Of a stretch of 64,000 nt of DNA, positions 53,665-61,837 are shown piece after piece. Origin of the DNA: Paenibacillus chitinolyticus NBRC 15660 (lineage in GTDB: Bacteria; Bacillota; Bacilli; Paenibacillales; NBRC-103111). The position numbers and the translations under genes are program-made. Numbering within the stretch: position 1 is the first letter of the stretch; every line of letters begins with the position of its first letter. The DNA is taken from the NCBI RefSeq assembly GCF_000739915.1, contig NZ_BBJT01000002.1, forward strand, positions 62,001 to 126,000, read 5' to 3'. The notes below the pieces were generated by a model. It was not told the origin of the DNA, made no database searches, and saw only the letters and a list, made by a program, of their open reading frames with translations.

Positions 53665-54498
53665 TTAGAGGTTTTTATCAAACAAACCCTTGTATTGACT
53701 TGGGGAAATACCCGTGTACTTCTTGAAAAGACGGGTAAAGGTTTGGACATCGTTAAAACCAAGGCTGGTGCTAATTTCCGTCATGTTCATTTCCTGTATT
53801 TTCAAAAGCGATTTGGCTTTTTCAATTTTGATCTCCCGATGCAGCAGGATGGGCGATTTGCCGAACATTTCTTTGAAACGGTTACTGACATAGGTTGGAT
53901 TCATATGTAATTCCTTGGCGAGATCCGATAACGAAAAGGAAGCCTCCGGCTGGGATACGATCTTCAGTAAAACGGATAAAAAGCTGTGAGACTGCTGCCT
54001 CATCTCGGCGACGTGAACTTTTTCAAAAGCATTGTCTACTAGTAAATACAGTAATTCCAGCGATTTAGCTTTTTGCAAAATGATGTTGGATATGTAGCCC
54101 CCTTGTGTCCTGGAGAGCATAAATTCGTCAAATACAGCTTCGAATTTTTTGTGGTTTTTCAGCGGATAAATGTAGGGGATTTGTAGAAGCGGCAGAACAT
54201 CAACCACATTCTGAATCTTAAAAGTGAAATTCCACCATAGAAACTCAGTCTCCTCATCATTATCTTTATATTGATCATATTCCAAATCAGGAGGAATAAA
54301 GATGACGGTTCCCGGATCAATGTCATAGATTTGGTTCTGAACTCTAAGTTTAGCTGATCCTTTTCTTATATAAGTCATCATATAAAATTCTTTAATGATG
54401 TTCTTTCTATAGTTCATCTCCGTACGGTGATGGATATCGAACGTCAAAATTTTCAACTCAGCTGTTTCCAGCAGAGATGAGAGGATGTCATCTTTCAT
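53665..54498 (-). CDS. AraC-family transcriptional regulator
   Basis: 277 residues. An N-terminal cupin (about 30-90: YIRKGSAKLRVQNQIYDIDP) and a C-terminal double helix-turn-helix: SLSDLAKELHMNPTYVSNRF, KEMFGKSPILLHREIKIEKA, EISTSLGFNDVQTFTRLFKK and GISPSQYKGLF. It resembles sugar-responsive activators. ATG 54498 is about 9 nt after AAAAGGA; GTG 54507 is too close. It probably controls the dehydrogenase downstream. Confidence 0.9.
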   Translation of the reverse strand: MKDDILSSLLETAELKILTFDIHHRTEMNYRKNIIKEFYMMTYIRKGSAKLRVQNQIYDIDPGTVIFIPPDLEYDQYKDNDEETEFLWWNFTFKIQNVVDVLPLLQIPYIYPLKNHKKFEAVFDEFMLSRTQGGYISNIILQKAKSLELLYLLVDNAFEKVHVAEMRQQSHSFLSVLLKIVSQPEASFSLSDLAKELHMNPTYVSNRFKEMFGKSPILLHREIKIEKAKSLLKIQEMNMTEISTSLGFNDVQTFTRLFKKYTGISPSQYKGLFDKNL

Positions 54499-54660
54499 AA
54501 TAAGCACATCCTTTTACGGAAAATGTTTTTAATCGATTTTCTAATTTAGGGACATTAATAGTTAATGAGATTAATTATGCTAATATGAGTGCTAGAGCGA
54601 CGGTTGACTCGATACCGATTCGTTCTAGAGTAACTCTTGTTAGAAAGGACCGTGCAAGAA

Positions 54661-55638
54661 ATGATTTCAAGAGAACAATTAGAAAAAAATCAAGTATGGC
54701 TTTATGCTTTCGTACTAATCATCGCCGCTGGATTTGGTTTGTTGTGGCCGGATTCCAGCGAAAACTTAGATCGTATGATTTCGTTTGTACTTGCCATCTT
54801 AATGTATGGAATGTTTGCCCAAATCCCGTTCTTTCGTTTAAAAGAGGCGCTAGCGAATCGAAAGTTCATCTATGCGCTATTGATTACAAATTACCTAGTC
54901 GTGCCTGTCCTAGTTTGGGGATTAACCCGGTTTCTTCCTAACGATCCGGCAATCCTGTTAGGTGTACTTCTTGTTTTGCTTACTCCCTGCATTGACTACG
55001 TTATTGTCTTTACACATCTTGGACGCGGCAACGAGAAGCTTATTTTGGTCTCAACCCCTATACTCTTCGTGACTCAAATGCTTTTATTACCGGTTTATCT
55101 ATGGCTTTTTATGGGCAAGACAGCGGCAGAAATAGTGAGCGTCGGGCCGTTTCTCGAAGCATTTTTAGGTCTTATTGTGGTTCCGCTGGTTCTTGCTCTG
55201 CTTACTCAATGGTGGTCAAGACGACAACCGCTGGGAGAACGTTTTCTTGACGCGACAGCATGGCTTCCCGTACCTTTTATGGCACTAACCCTGTTTGTTG
55301 TCGTTGCATCCCAGATCTCTAAACTGTATACCTCTTTTGATTCTATTATCCAGGTGATTCCCGTCTATGCCGCATATATGGCCATCATACCCATTATTGC
55401 CCGCATAGTTTCTCGTATATTCCGTTTAGATACAGGGGCGGGGCGGGCTCTTATCTTTAGTGCGGGAACTCGTAATTCTCTTGTCGTTCTCCCCTTTGCC
55501 CTGGCGCTGCCTGAACCTCTAAACGGGGTAGCGTCTGCAGTAATCGTAACGCAAACAATTGTAGAACTTATTGGGGAATTACTGTATATTCGACTTGTTC
55601 CAAAGGTACTTTTGCGAGACACGGAAGTGCCGAATTAG
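54661..55638 (+). CDS. BASS-type transporter annotated as arsenic resistance/bile-acid symporter
   Basis: 325 residues, ten predicted helices. The family signatures are LVLLTPCIDYVIVFTHLGRG (cysteine in helix 4) and SAGTRNSLVVLPFALALP in the second crossover region. The cysteine is the arsenite site in ACR3 pumps, but the surrounding motif differs from TPCTAMV, so arsenite export is only possible. ATG 54661 is 12 nt after AAAGGA. No ars repressor or reductase is adjacent. Confidence 0.82.
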   Translation: MISREQLEKNQVWLYAFVLIIAAGFGLLWPDSSENLDRMISFVLAILMYGMFAQIPFFRLKEALANRKFIYALLITNYLVVPVLVWGLTRFLPNDPAILLGVLLVLLTPCIDYVIVFTHLGRGNEKLILVSTPILFVTQMLLLPVYLWLFMGKTAAEIVSVGPFLEAFLGLIVVPLVLALLTQWWSRRQPLGERFLDATAWLPVPFMALTLFVVVASQISKLYTSFDSIIQVIPVYAAYMAIIPIIARIVSRIFRLDTGAGRALIFSAGTRNSLVVLPFALALPEPLNGVASAVIVTQTIVELIGELLYIRLVPKVLLRDTEVPN

Positions 55639-55675
55639 TAAGGGTTGCGGTACCATAGCATCACTATTCATAGAA

Positions 55676-55716
55676 AAACAAGACCACCCATTTAATATGA
55701 AGGTCTTGTTTTTTCT
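55676..55716 (+). terminator. Intrinsic terminator
   Basis: ACAAGACC/GGTCTTGT around a 16-nt loop, then TTTTTTCTTT. Confidence 0.8.
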
Positions 55717-55731
55717 TTGGAGCGACTAATC

Positions 55732-55947
55732 TTACTTTAAGACTATTGATGCAACCACAATACCTATTATGATTACAAGAATAAGGATTCCAGTGCTTTT
55801 CCAACCTAAACTACCTGTTAAATCAGTAAGGTTTCCATTTTCAGCCCTATTGAACGCATCGCTCATATTTCCGGTCGGATTTCTTTTTAATTCTTCGTGT
55901 CTTAGTCTTTCTCTTCTTCTTTCAGGAGTTTCTTTCTCTTTACTCAT
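55732..55947 (-). CDS. Small single-pass membrane protein, DUF6366-like
   Basis: 71 residues. A charged N-half (KETPERRRERLRHEELKRNP) is followed by DAFNRAENGNLTDLTGSLGW and one C-terminal helix (ILILVIIIGIVVASIVL). The NRAEnGNL..L.GSLGWK signature matches the DUF6366 family of unknown function. ATG 55947 follows GGGGGTG; the reading to 55992 has no site. Confidence 0.65.
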   Translation of the reverse strand: MSKEKETPERRRERLRHEELKRNPTGNMSDAFNRAENGNLTDLTGSLGWKSTGILILVIIIGIVVASIVLK

Positions 55948-56077
55948 TACGACACCCCCGTTTTCACTAATTTTAACATAGGTTATTGACAAATTTCCCC
56001 TTTAAAAACAATATTCTTATAGAAAAACACCCCAAAACAAAAAAAGCCGCAAGGATGCGACTTACTATATTGAAAAT

Positions 56078-56974
56078 CTAATCTATGGGCAGTCGGATGC
56101 CGCGCCAACCGCTTACATCGCATTGACCATATTCATTATCACCCACAGCAACCATCGTTCCGTCCGATTTAAGGCCGACAGTATGAGCGCAGCCCGCCGC
56201 TACCGCCACCATATCGCGCCAGCCGCTTACATCACATTGGCCATGCTCATTCCGGCCCGCAGCCACTACAGTACCGTCCGCTTTAAGGCCGATGGTATGA
56301 TAACTGCCCGCGGCTACCGCCACAATACCGCGCCAGCCGCTTACATCACATTGGCTATGCTTATTCAAACCGACAGCCGCCACCGTTCCGTCCGATTTAA
56401 GTCCGACGGTATGAAGGTACCCCGCCGCAACCGCTACCATATCGCGCCAGTCGTTCACATCACACTGGCCATACCGGTTATTCCCCACAATCGTCACCGT
56501 TCCGTCCGATTTAAGCCCGGCGGTATGCCAGTCGCCCGCCGCTACCGCGGCTATATCACGCCAGCCGCTTACATGGCATTGGCCTTCATTATTTCGGCCC
56601 GCAGCCACCACCGTACCATCCGATTTAAGCGCGACGGTACGGCGCCAACCCGCAGCAACCGCTACAATATCGCGCCAGTCGTTCACATCGCATTGGTTAT
56701 GCTTATTCCAACCGACAGCCGCCACCGTTCCGTCAGATGAAAGGCCGATTGTATGAGCATTACCCGTGTTCGTCGCCATGTGAACATTGCCAGCCGCCAC
56801 CGCCACCATATCGCGCCAGCCGCTTACATCGCATTGACCACATTTATTATCTCCTACAGCCGTCACCGTTCCGTCCGATTTAAGACCAACGGTATGACGA
56901 CGACCCGCCGCTAGAGTCTCTTTAGGCCACCGTTTCACCTGTAACGCCGCTTCAATCGGTGAAATAGAGTCCAT
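56078..56974 (-). CDS. RCC1-repeat beta-propeller protein
   Basis: 298 residues forming seven repeats of about 41 residues (123 bp): HTVGLKSDGTVAAVG, then GQCDVSGWRDMVAVAAG. This is the RCC1 blade pattern, enough for a single seven-bladed propeller. No signal peptide or anchor is seen, so it may stay in the cell; the ligand is unknown. ATG follows AAGGAGG at 7 nt. The DNA repeats are highly alike, so the gene may gain or lose blades. One blade carries a short insertion (NVHMATNTGNAHT). Confidence 0.85.
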   Translation of the reverse strand: MDSISPIEAALQVKRWPKETLAAGRRHTVGLKSDGTVTAVGDNKCGQCDVSGWRDMVAVAAGNVHMATNTGNAHTIGLSSDGTVAAVGWNKHNQCDVNDWRDIVAVAAGWRRTVALKSDGTVVAAGRNNEGQCHVSGWRDIAAVAAGDWHTAGLKSDGTVTIVGNNRYGQCDVNDWRDMVAVAAGYLHTVGLKSDGTVAAVGLNKHSQCDVSGWRGIVAVAAGSYHTIGLKADGTVVAAGRNEHGQCDVSGWRDMVAVAAGCAHTVGLKSDGTMVAVGDNEYGQCDVSGWRGIRLPID

Positions 56975-56998
56975 GTTTTACCTCCTTGAAAACAAGTC

Positions 56999-57303
56999 CT
57001 ATTTTATTTCAACCACCATATACTTCTGTATCCAACTAAAAGAGATTTTCCGAGCAACAATAATCGGGTGTCTATTGCCAGCATCAAACTGATCATAAAG
57101 TGAACAAAAACCGGCAGTTCGTGGCACGCTGAATGCGACTTGCGTGAGTTGAAACCCCAGCGGATCGGTACCAAACACCCCATACACGGCGGAAAGAGGC
57201 AGCGGAAGTCAGGGCGTGACATAAGCATTAGGCTCCGTTTGATTATAGCCAAGTATTCCGGTCTCCAAAAATTGCTTCGCCATCTTGCTGTAGAACATGG
57301 CAT
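56999..57303 (-). pseudogene. Degraded open reading upstream of the RCC1 gene, family unknown
   Basis: Two frames carry coding-like stretches. RDAMFYSKMAKQFLETGILG, ending PNAYVTP, is followed one frame over by AVYGVFGTDPLGFQLTQVAF, SVPRTAGFCSLYDQ and IVARKISFSWIQKYMVVE to a stop at 56999. There is no ribosome site and no recognisable domain. A frameshifted fragment is the simplest reading. Confidence 0.35.
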
Positions 57304-57447
57304 CGCGCCGGAGGGGGAAACGAGTTGCTGAGAATATAGGTGAGCCTAAGCGCCAAAGCGCTCATAAGTATATAAGATAAATCCATCTGAAGCGCATTCG
57401 TTCAGCCTCGTTTTCATAAAATTCCTGTGATCGGAAACTCATCGTCA

Positions 57448-58011
57448 TTACAACTGGCAGTCACAGAGAATACTATCCACGAGAAGTTGGACGCAATGCT
57501 CTGTGGGCTCGTGTTCTGTATCCACCGTCAGCTCCGCTTCCAGAGGAGGCTCATACAGCGAGTCGATTCCGGTAAACTGCTTGATGAGACCGGACCTCGC
57601 TTTGCGGTACAGCCCTTTGGGATCGCGCTGTTCGCACGTCTCAAGCGAGCATTTTACATAGACCTCCGTATAGTCTTCGGGCCCGAATCGCTGCCGAATC
57701 GTGTTCCTGGTTTCCGCCGAAGGGGAGATCATGGGCACGAGAACGACAAATCCGACGCTTAAAAAGAGCGCGGCGATTTCCGCCGCGCGCCGAAGATTCT
57801 CGTTGCGGTCCTGATCCGTAAACCCCAAGTCGCGATTGATGCCCGATCGAAGCTGGTCCCCGTCGAGCACCACGCACCGGATGCCTCGCCGGAACAACTC
57901 CCTCTCGGTTTCGGCGGCCAGCGTCGATTTGCCCGAACCCGACAATCCCGAAAACCACAGCACCTTGCCCTTATGGCCGTTCACGCGATTCCATTCACTT
58001 TTTTCTATCAT
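57448..58011 (-). CDS. cysC: Adenylylsulfate (APS) kinase
   Basis: 187 residues. It phosphorylates APS to PAPS, the sulfate donor for sulfotransferases. Walker A is GLSGSGKST (22-30), followed by LDGDQLRSGINRDLGFTDQD, RNENLRRAAEIAALF and YVKCSLETCEQRDPKGLYRK. ATG 58011 follows AAGGAGG at 7 nt. No sulfate adenylyltransferase or PAPS reductase is adjacent. The gene is 47 bp behind a sulfotransferase fusion on the same strand, so PAPS made here is probably used for glycan sulfation rather than assimilation. Confidence 0.93.
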   Translation of the reverse strand: MIEKSEWNRVNGHKGKVLWFSGLSGSGKSTLAAETERELFRRGIRCVVLDGDQLRSGINRDLGFTDQDRNENLRRAAEIAALFLSVGFVVLVPMISPSAETRNTIRQRFGPEDYTEVYVKCSLETCEQRDPKGLYRKARSGLIKQFTGIDSLYEPPLEAELTVDTEHEPTEHCVQLLVDSILCDCQL

Positions 58012-58058
58012 GATATGCCTCCTTCAGTTCCAATCTTTATGCTCCCGTTGAACGCTTA

Positions 58059-59855
58059 TCAGTCCCAAGCGTAAGCTTCTCCGATCAACTCGAACAACCG
58101 CCGGTTCGGTTCCGTGTAGTAGTTCCGCAGCCATTCCATCGTATCCTTCGGGATTAGCCGGTCGTTTTCGCCTTCATTTAACGAAGCATACCCGCCCGGC
58201 TCCCACAGCGGCATATCTAGAAAGGCCAGCACTTTCCGATAGCTTTCCGCGGGATTTCGGAACAAGGTCTCACTGCTCATGACGAGGATCTGATCCTTGG
58301 GGAAATACCGGTACCATCGCTCCAATTGCTCCGCGTATAACCCGCGCTTCAAATACGAGTAAATCGAGCAGTTCTGACTTGTGAAGCGGGGGTCCCGGCT
58401 CATGCGGTCATACTCCCCTTCCACCCTGGAGCGCTCGGCCTGCAGTGCTTCCGGAAATGACATCGGTTCCAAACCTCGTCTGACCATCATCTGATAATGC
58501 GAATAGGCTCGGTGGATCGGATTGCGCAAGAGTGCAATCAGTTTAACGTCAGGCAGCCATTCGCGCACCCTGCCGGGCGTCTGGGGATGGAACAGATAGT
58601 AGGGACTGGCCTCTCCCGTTATACTGCCTTCCGGCAGATCGGGCGGGAAATTTTTCTTATACCAGTCATAACCGAAGTGATACTGCTCATCGAAAAAATG
58701 AACCTCCTTCACCGCGGCGGATTTGATGTTCGGATTCTGCGTGAGGTCGTGATACAGGGAGGTCGTGCCTCCCTTCTGCGTCCCGATAATCAGAAAAGCA
58801 GGCTCTGTCGTTGTGTTATGGAACAGCTTTGTCCGGGCGGATCGTACCCATTCCACGTGGCGTTTGCTGTTGATGAAATGAACGTGCTGGACAACGCTTT
58901 CCATATCCGTGCCCTGCGGCGCGGTCTCCAAACACCGAACGGCATCCTCGCTCGCCTCTTCTTGCATGCCTAATTCCAGATACACGGACGAACGTAAAAT
59001 TTTAACGGAAAATTCATTGTAGCCCTTGTCGAGCGATTGATCAAAAAACTGCAAGGCCTTTTCAAAGTCCTTCTGCTGCTGGCTCCTGCAGCCCATCCGG
59101 TAATAATATTCCGCCAGATAATCATGGGCAGCCGCGCTCTGCTCATAGGCCATGACCACGTCGCGCGTCGGCCCGCTGAGCTTGATCCGGCCATCCTCGA
59201 GCCAGATCGCCAGATCGCAAATGATTTTTGCCTGTTCGCCCGCGTGACTGACGAATACAATCGTGGTGCCCGCGCTTTTCAACCGTAAGATCGCGTTGAT
59301 GCACTTTTTCTGAAATTCATGGTCTCCGACGGCCAGCACCTCATCGATTAGCAAAATGTCCGGTGTCATGTGGATAGCTACAGAGAAGCCCAGCCTCATA
59401 TACATGCCGGTCGAATAGCTACGCACCAGTCTGTCGATGTCTTCTCCGAGCTCGGAGAACGCGATGATGCTGTCCATCTTCTCCTGAATCTCCTTGCGTG
59501 TAAACCCGAGAACGGAACCGTTGAAGTAAATATTTTCTCTGCCGGTGAAGTCGGCATGGAACCCGGCCCCAAGCTCCAGCAGCGTCGCTACTTTTCCCTC
59601 GACCTTGACTCTGCCGGAGGTAGGATGCAGGATGCGGCTGATCAGCTTCAGAAGCGTGCTTTTGCCGGAACCGTTTTTGCCGATCAACGCCAGGCTTGTC
59701 CCCTTCGGTATCTCCAGCTCGATATCGCGCAGGACCCATTTTTCCTTCGATGCCGCAGGCGTGGGCGTCGTCACGATGTCCTTGATCGTATTTCGCTGCC
59801 CGCTAAGCTTGTTGAATTTTTTAGATACCCCATGCAGCTCGATTGCGTTTTTCAT
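58059..59855 (-). CDS. ABC exporter ATPase fused to a sulfotransferase
   Basis: 598 residues. Residues 1-235 are a Wzt/TagH-type polysaccharide exporter ATPase: Walker A GKNGSGKST (59-67), the SYSTGM signature (147-151), Walker B ILLIDEVLAVGD, H-loop His204. About 245-340 resembles TPR helices. Residues 350-598 are a PAPS-dependent sulfotransferase: the 5'-phosphosulfate loop IIGTQKGGTTSLYHDL (about 356-371) and the 3'-phosphate motif LLRNPIHRAYSHYQMM (442-457). In classical Wzt this position holds a glycan-binding domain. Sulfation could thus be tied to export. ATG 59855 follows GGGAG; the longer frame to 60026 overlaps the permease. Confidence 0.92.
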   Translation of the reverse strand: MKNAIELHGVSKKFNKLSGQRNTIKDIVTTPTPAASKEKWVLRDIELEIPKGTSLALIGKNGSGKSTLLKLISRILHPTSGRVKVEGKVATLLELGAGFHADFTGRENIYFNGSVLGFTRKEIQEKMDSIIAFSELGEDIDRLVRSYSTGMYMRLGFSVAIHMTPDILLIDEVLAVGDHEFQKKCINAILRLKSAGTTIVFVSHAGEQAKIICDLAIWLEDGRIKLSGPTRDVVMAYEQSAAAHDYLAEYYYRMGCRSQQQKDFEKALQFFDQSLDKGYNEFSVKILRSSVYLELGMQEEASEDAVRCLETAPQGTDMESVVQHVHFINSKRHVEWVRSARTKLFHNTTTEPAFLIIGTQKGGTTSLYHDLTQNPNIKSAAVKEVHFFDEQYHFGYDWYKKNFPPDLPEGSITGEASPYYLFHPQTPGRVREWLPDVKLIALLRNPIHRAYSHYQMMVRRGLEPMSFPEALQAERSRVEGEYDRMSRDPRFTSQNCSIYSYLKRGLYAEQLERWYRYFPKDQILVMSSETLFRNPAESYRKVLAFLDMPLWEPGGYASLNEGENDRLIPKDTMEWLRNYYTEPNRRLFELIGEAYAWD

Positions 59856-59880
59856 GTGCTCACTCCCGTTTCTAAGCCAT

Positions 59881-61722
59881 TCATACTTCCTCGACCACAT
59901 GCTTCTGCAATAGCGAAAATACGGCGAGTATCCCCATGTTGACGACTGTAAGAACGAACAGCATCGGGAGAAGAATGCCGAAGTCCGGCCACTGGCCGTA
60001 TAAAAATATGTCCCGGTAAGCGTCAATGATCGGGGTCATCGGATTGTAATCGAATACCCATCGGAAGGAGCCCGGGATCAGTGATAAAGGAAATAAAACC
60101 GGGGTCAAATAAAACCATACGACCATCAGGACGTTAACGATATGCTCCATATCTCGAAGATAAACCGTACCCAGAGCAGACAACATCACGATGGGCAAGA
60201 TAAGCAGCGTCTGCGCTAGTAATATGATCGGAAAAGCCGAAAGGGTCGCTGTGAGTGGAATTCCGCTAAGCCAGAGAGCCGGGATTAAAATAATTAGCGT
60301 AAGCAAGTAGTTGACCAGATTGCTTCCGATGACCGATAGCGGGATCACTTCTCTCGGAAAATAAACTTTCTTCATAAGCTCCGCATGATTAACCAGGCTT
60401 CTGGCGCCGCCGGAAATCGACTGTGAGAAAAAATTCCATGGCAGCAGTGCCACCAGAATGAATAATGGAAAATGGGGAATATCCGCCTTCATGATGAAGG
60501 AGAACACCGCAGCGTATACGCCCAGCATCAGAAGCGGATTCATGAACGTCCACAAGAACCCAAGCGCCGAGCCCTTGTAGCGCGTCCGCAAATCTTTCAA
60601 TATCATGTTCCGAAGCATCTCCCGATATTGGTAGATGTCCTTCAGCGGATGAATCGAATTTCTCTCTTCGAAGATACGGACGGCTAGCTTAAAGATTTCC
60701 TTCAACGCATAGAGGCTCCCGAGCCAAGCGAGATTGATCAAGAGAGACAATGACATGATGACGACGGCGACGATCGGCACATAACCCAGAGGATTTCCAT
60801 GAATAATGTCCCACGGCCGACGCTCGTAAAGCCACTCCATAATCAGCACATGACTCAAGTAAATATGGAATACGGATGAGCTCATAAAAGAAAGGAGCCG
60901 TGGGCCGCCCGTAGTTGCCTTACGGAATCCGAACTGTTTGACTCCAACGAAGACCGCAGCAGCTGTAAAGAGGACGGGAACAGACGTATATTTGTAAAAA
61001 TACATATTCGCAGAGGGGTACGTGCTTAAAATCCAATGGCTTCCGCCCGCGATGGCCATAAACGACAAAAGACCGAATCCGTAGAGGAGTCGTCTCTTCC
61101 CCTTGTCCAACTCTACCCTCGACAATACGTAACCGAGCAGAAAATAACCGATATAGCCTGGCAAGCTGGAAGCATCGATCACGAAACTCCAGCTTTTCCA
61201 TCCTGCCAGCGTCGCTAAATTGGAGAAAGCCAGTCCCGCCCCTCCGATATAGAATACGGCACGCGGCGGGACGCGTCTAACCAGCACCCGAAGAAGAGGT
61301 GTAATCAAATAAAGAAGAATGATCATGTATACGTACCAGAGATGGTAGTGAAGCGTCCCCTTGACCAAACCTGTGGCTAACTGGTCCCAATTGAAAGAAT
61401 GCATTTCCTTGCGAAGGTCCCACAAATAATAAATCATGCTCCATAGGAGAAACAGCGGCAGAAGTTTGCCGAGCCTTTTTCGATAAAAAGACATAGCCGA
61501 TTCGTTCCGGCCATGAGCTAGCAGAAGCGCCCCGCTAATCATGACGAATACGGGAACGCTCCATCGGAAGGCGGCGTTAATGATGTGGGCCGTCCACCAA
61601 TAGTGGATATCGCCGATGTCGCTCCTGATTCCAATGATCGGAGCGGTTATGTGTATGAGCACCACTCCGATCATCGCCGCGATTCGGAGAACATCCGTAT
61701 AGATCCATCTTGATCTTGCCAT
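59881..61722 (-). CDS. Acyltransferase-3 fused to an ABC-2 polysaccharide permease
   Basis: 613 residues. Residues 1-345 are a ten-helix acyltransferase-3 (OafA type): VLRIAAMIGVVLIHITAPII with His24, TLHYHLWYVYMIILLYLITP and the late IYLSHVLIMEWLY. Residues about 370-613 are a Wzm/TagG-type ABC-2 permease: REMLRNMILKDLRTRYKGSA, LGFLWTFMNPLLML and ALLPWNFFSQSISGGARSLV. Acyltransferase-3 proteins add acetyl groups to exported glycans. The ATPase partner starts 25 bp after this stop. The joining of modification and export in one chain is unusual. Confidence 0.93.
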   Translation of the reverse strand: MARSRWIYTDVLRIAAMIGVVLIHITAPIIGIRSDIGDIHYWWTAHIINAAFRWSVPVFVMISGALLLAHGRNESAMSFYRKRLGKLLPLFLLWSMIYYLWDLRKEMHSFNWDQLATGLVKGTLHYHLWYVYMIILLYLITPLLRVLVRRVPPRAVFYIGGAGLAFSNLATLAGWKSWSFVIDASSLPGYIGYFLLGYVLSRVELDKGKRRLLYGFGLLSFMAIAGGSHWILSTYPSANMYFYKYTSVPVLFTAAAVFVGVKQFGFRKATTGGPRLLSFMSSSVFHIYLSHVLIMEWLYERRPWDIIHGNPLGYVPIVAVVIMSLSLLINLAWLGSLYALKEIFKLAVRIFEERNSIHPLKDIYQYREMLRNMILKDLRTRYKGSALGFLWTFMNPLLMLGVYAAVFSFIMKADIPHFPLFILVALLPWNFFSQSISGGARSLVNHAELMKKVYFPREVIPLSVIGSNLVNYLLTLIILIPALWLSGIPLTATLSAFPIILLAQTLLILPIVMLSALGTVYLRDMEHIVNVLMVVWFYLTPVLFPLSLIPGSFRWVFDYNPMTPIIDAYRDIFLYGQWPDFGILLPMLFVLTVVNMGILAVFSLLQKHVVEEV

Positions 61723-61837
61723 ATCGTATTTCTCCCAACATAAAATTCCGCCGGCCTCACGACTTATCGGTTAATGAGCCGTTTCAGCAGCGTTTTTCTT
61801 TGCCTGATCCCATTCGCGCATATGGATGTGGTAACGA

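Noticed and set aside
56123-56740. 205-codon repetitive plus-strand frame
   Set aside because: Antisense of the RCC1 repeats.
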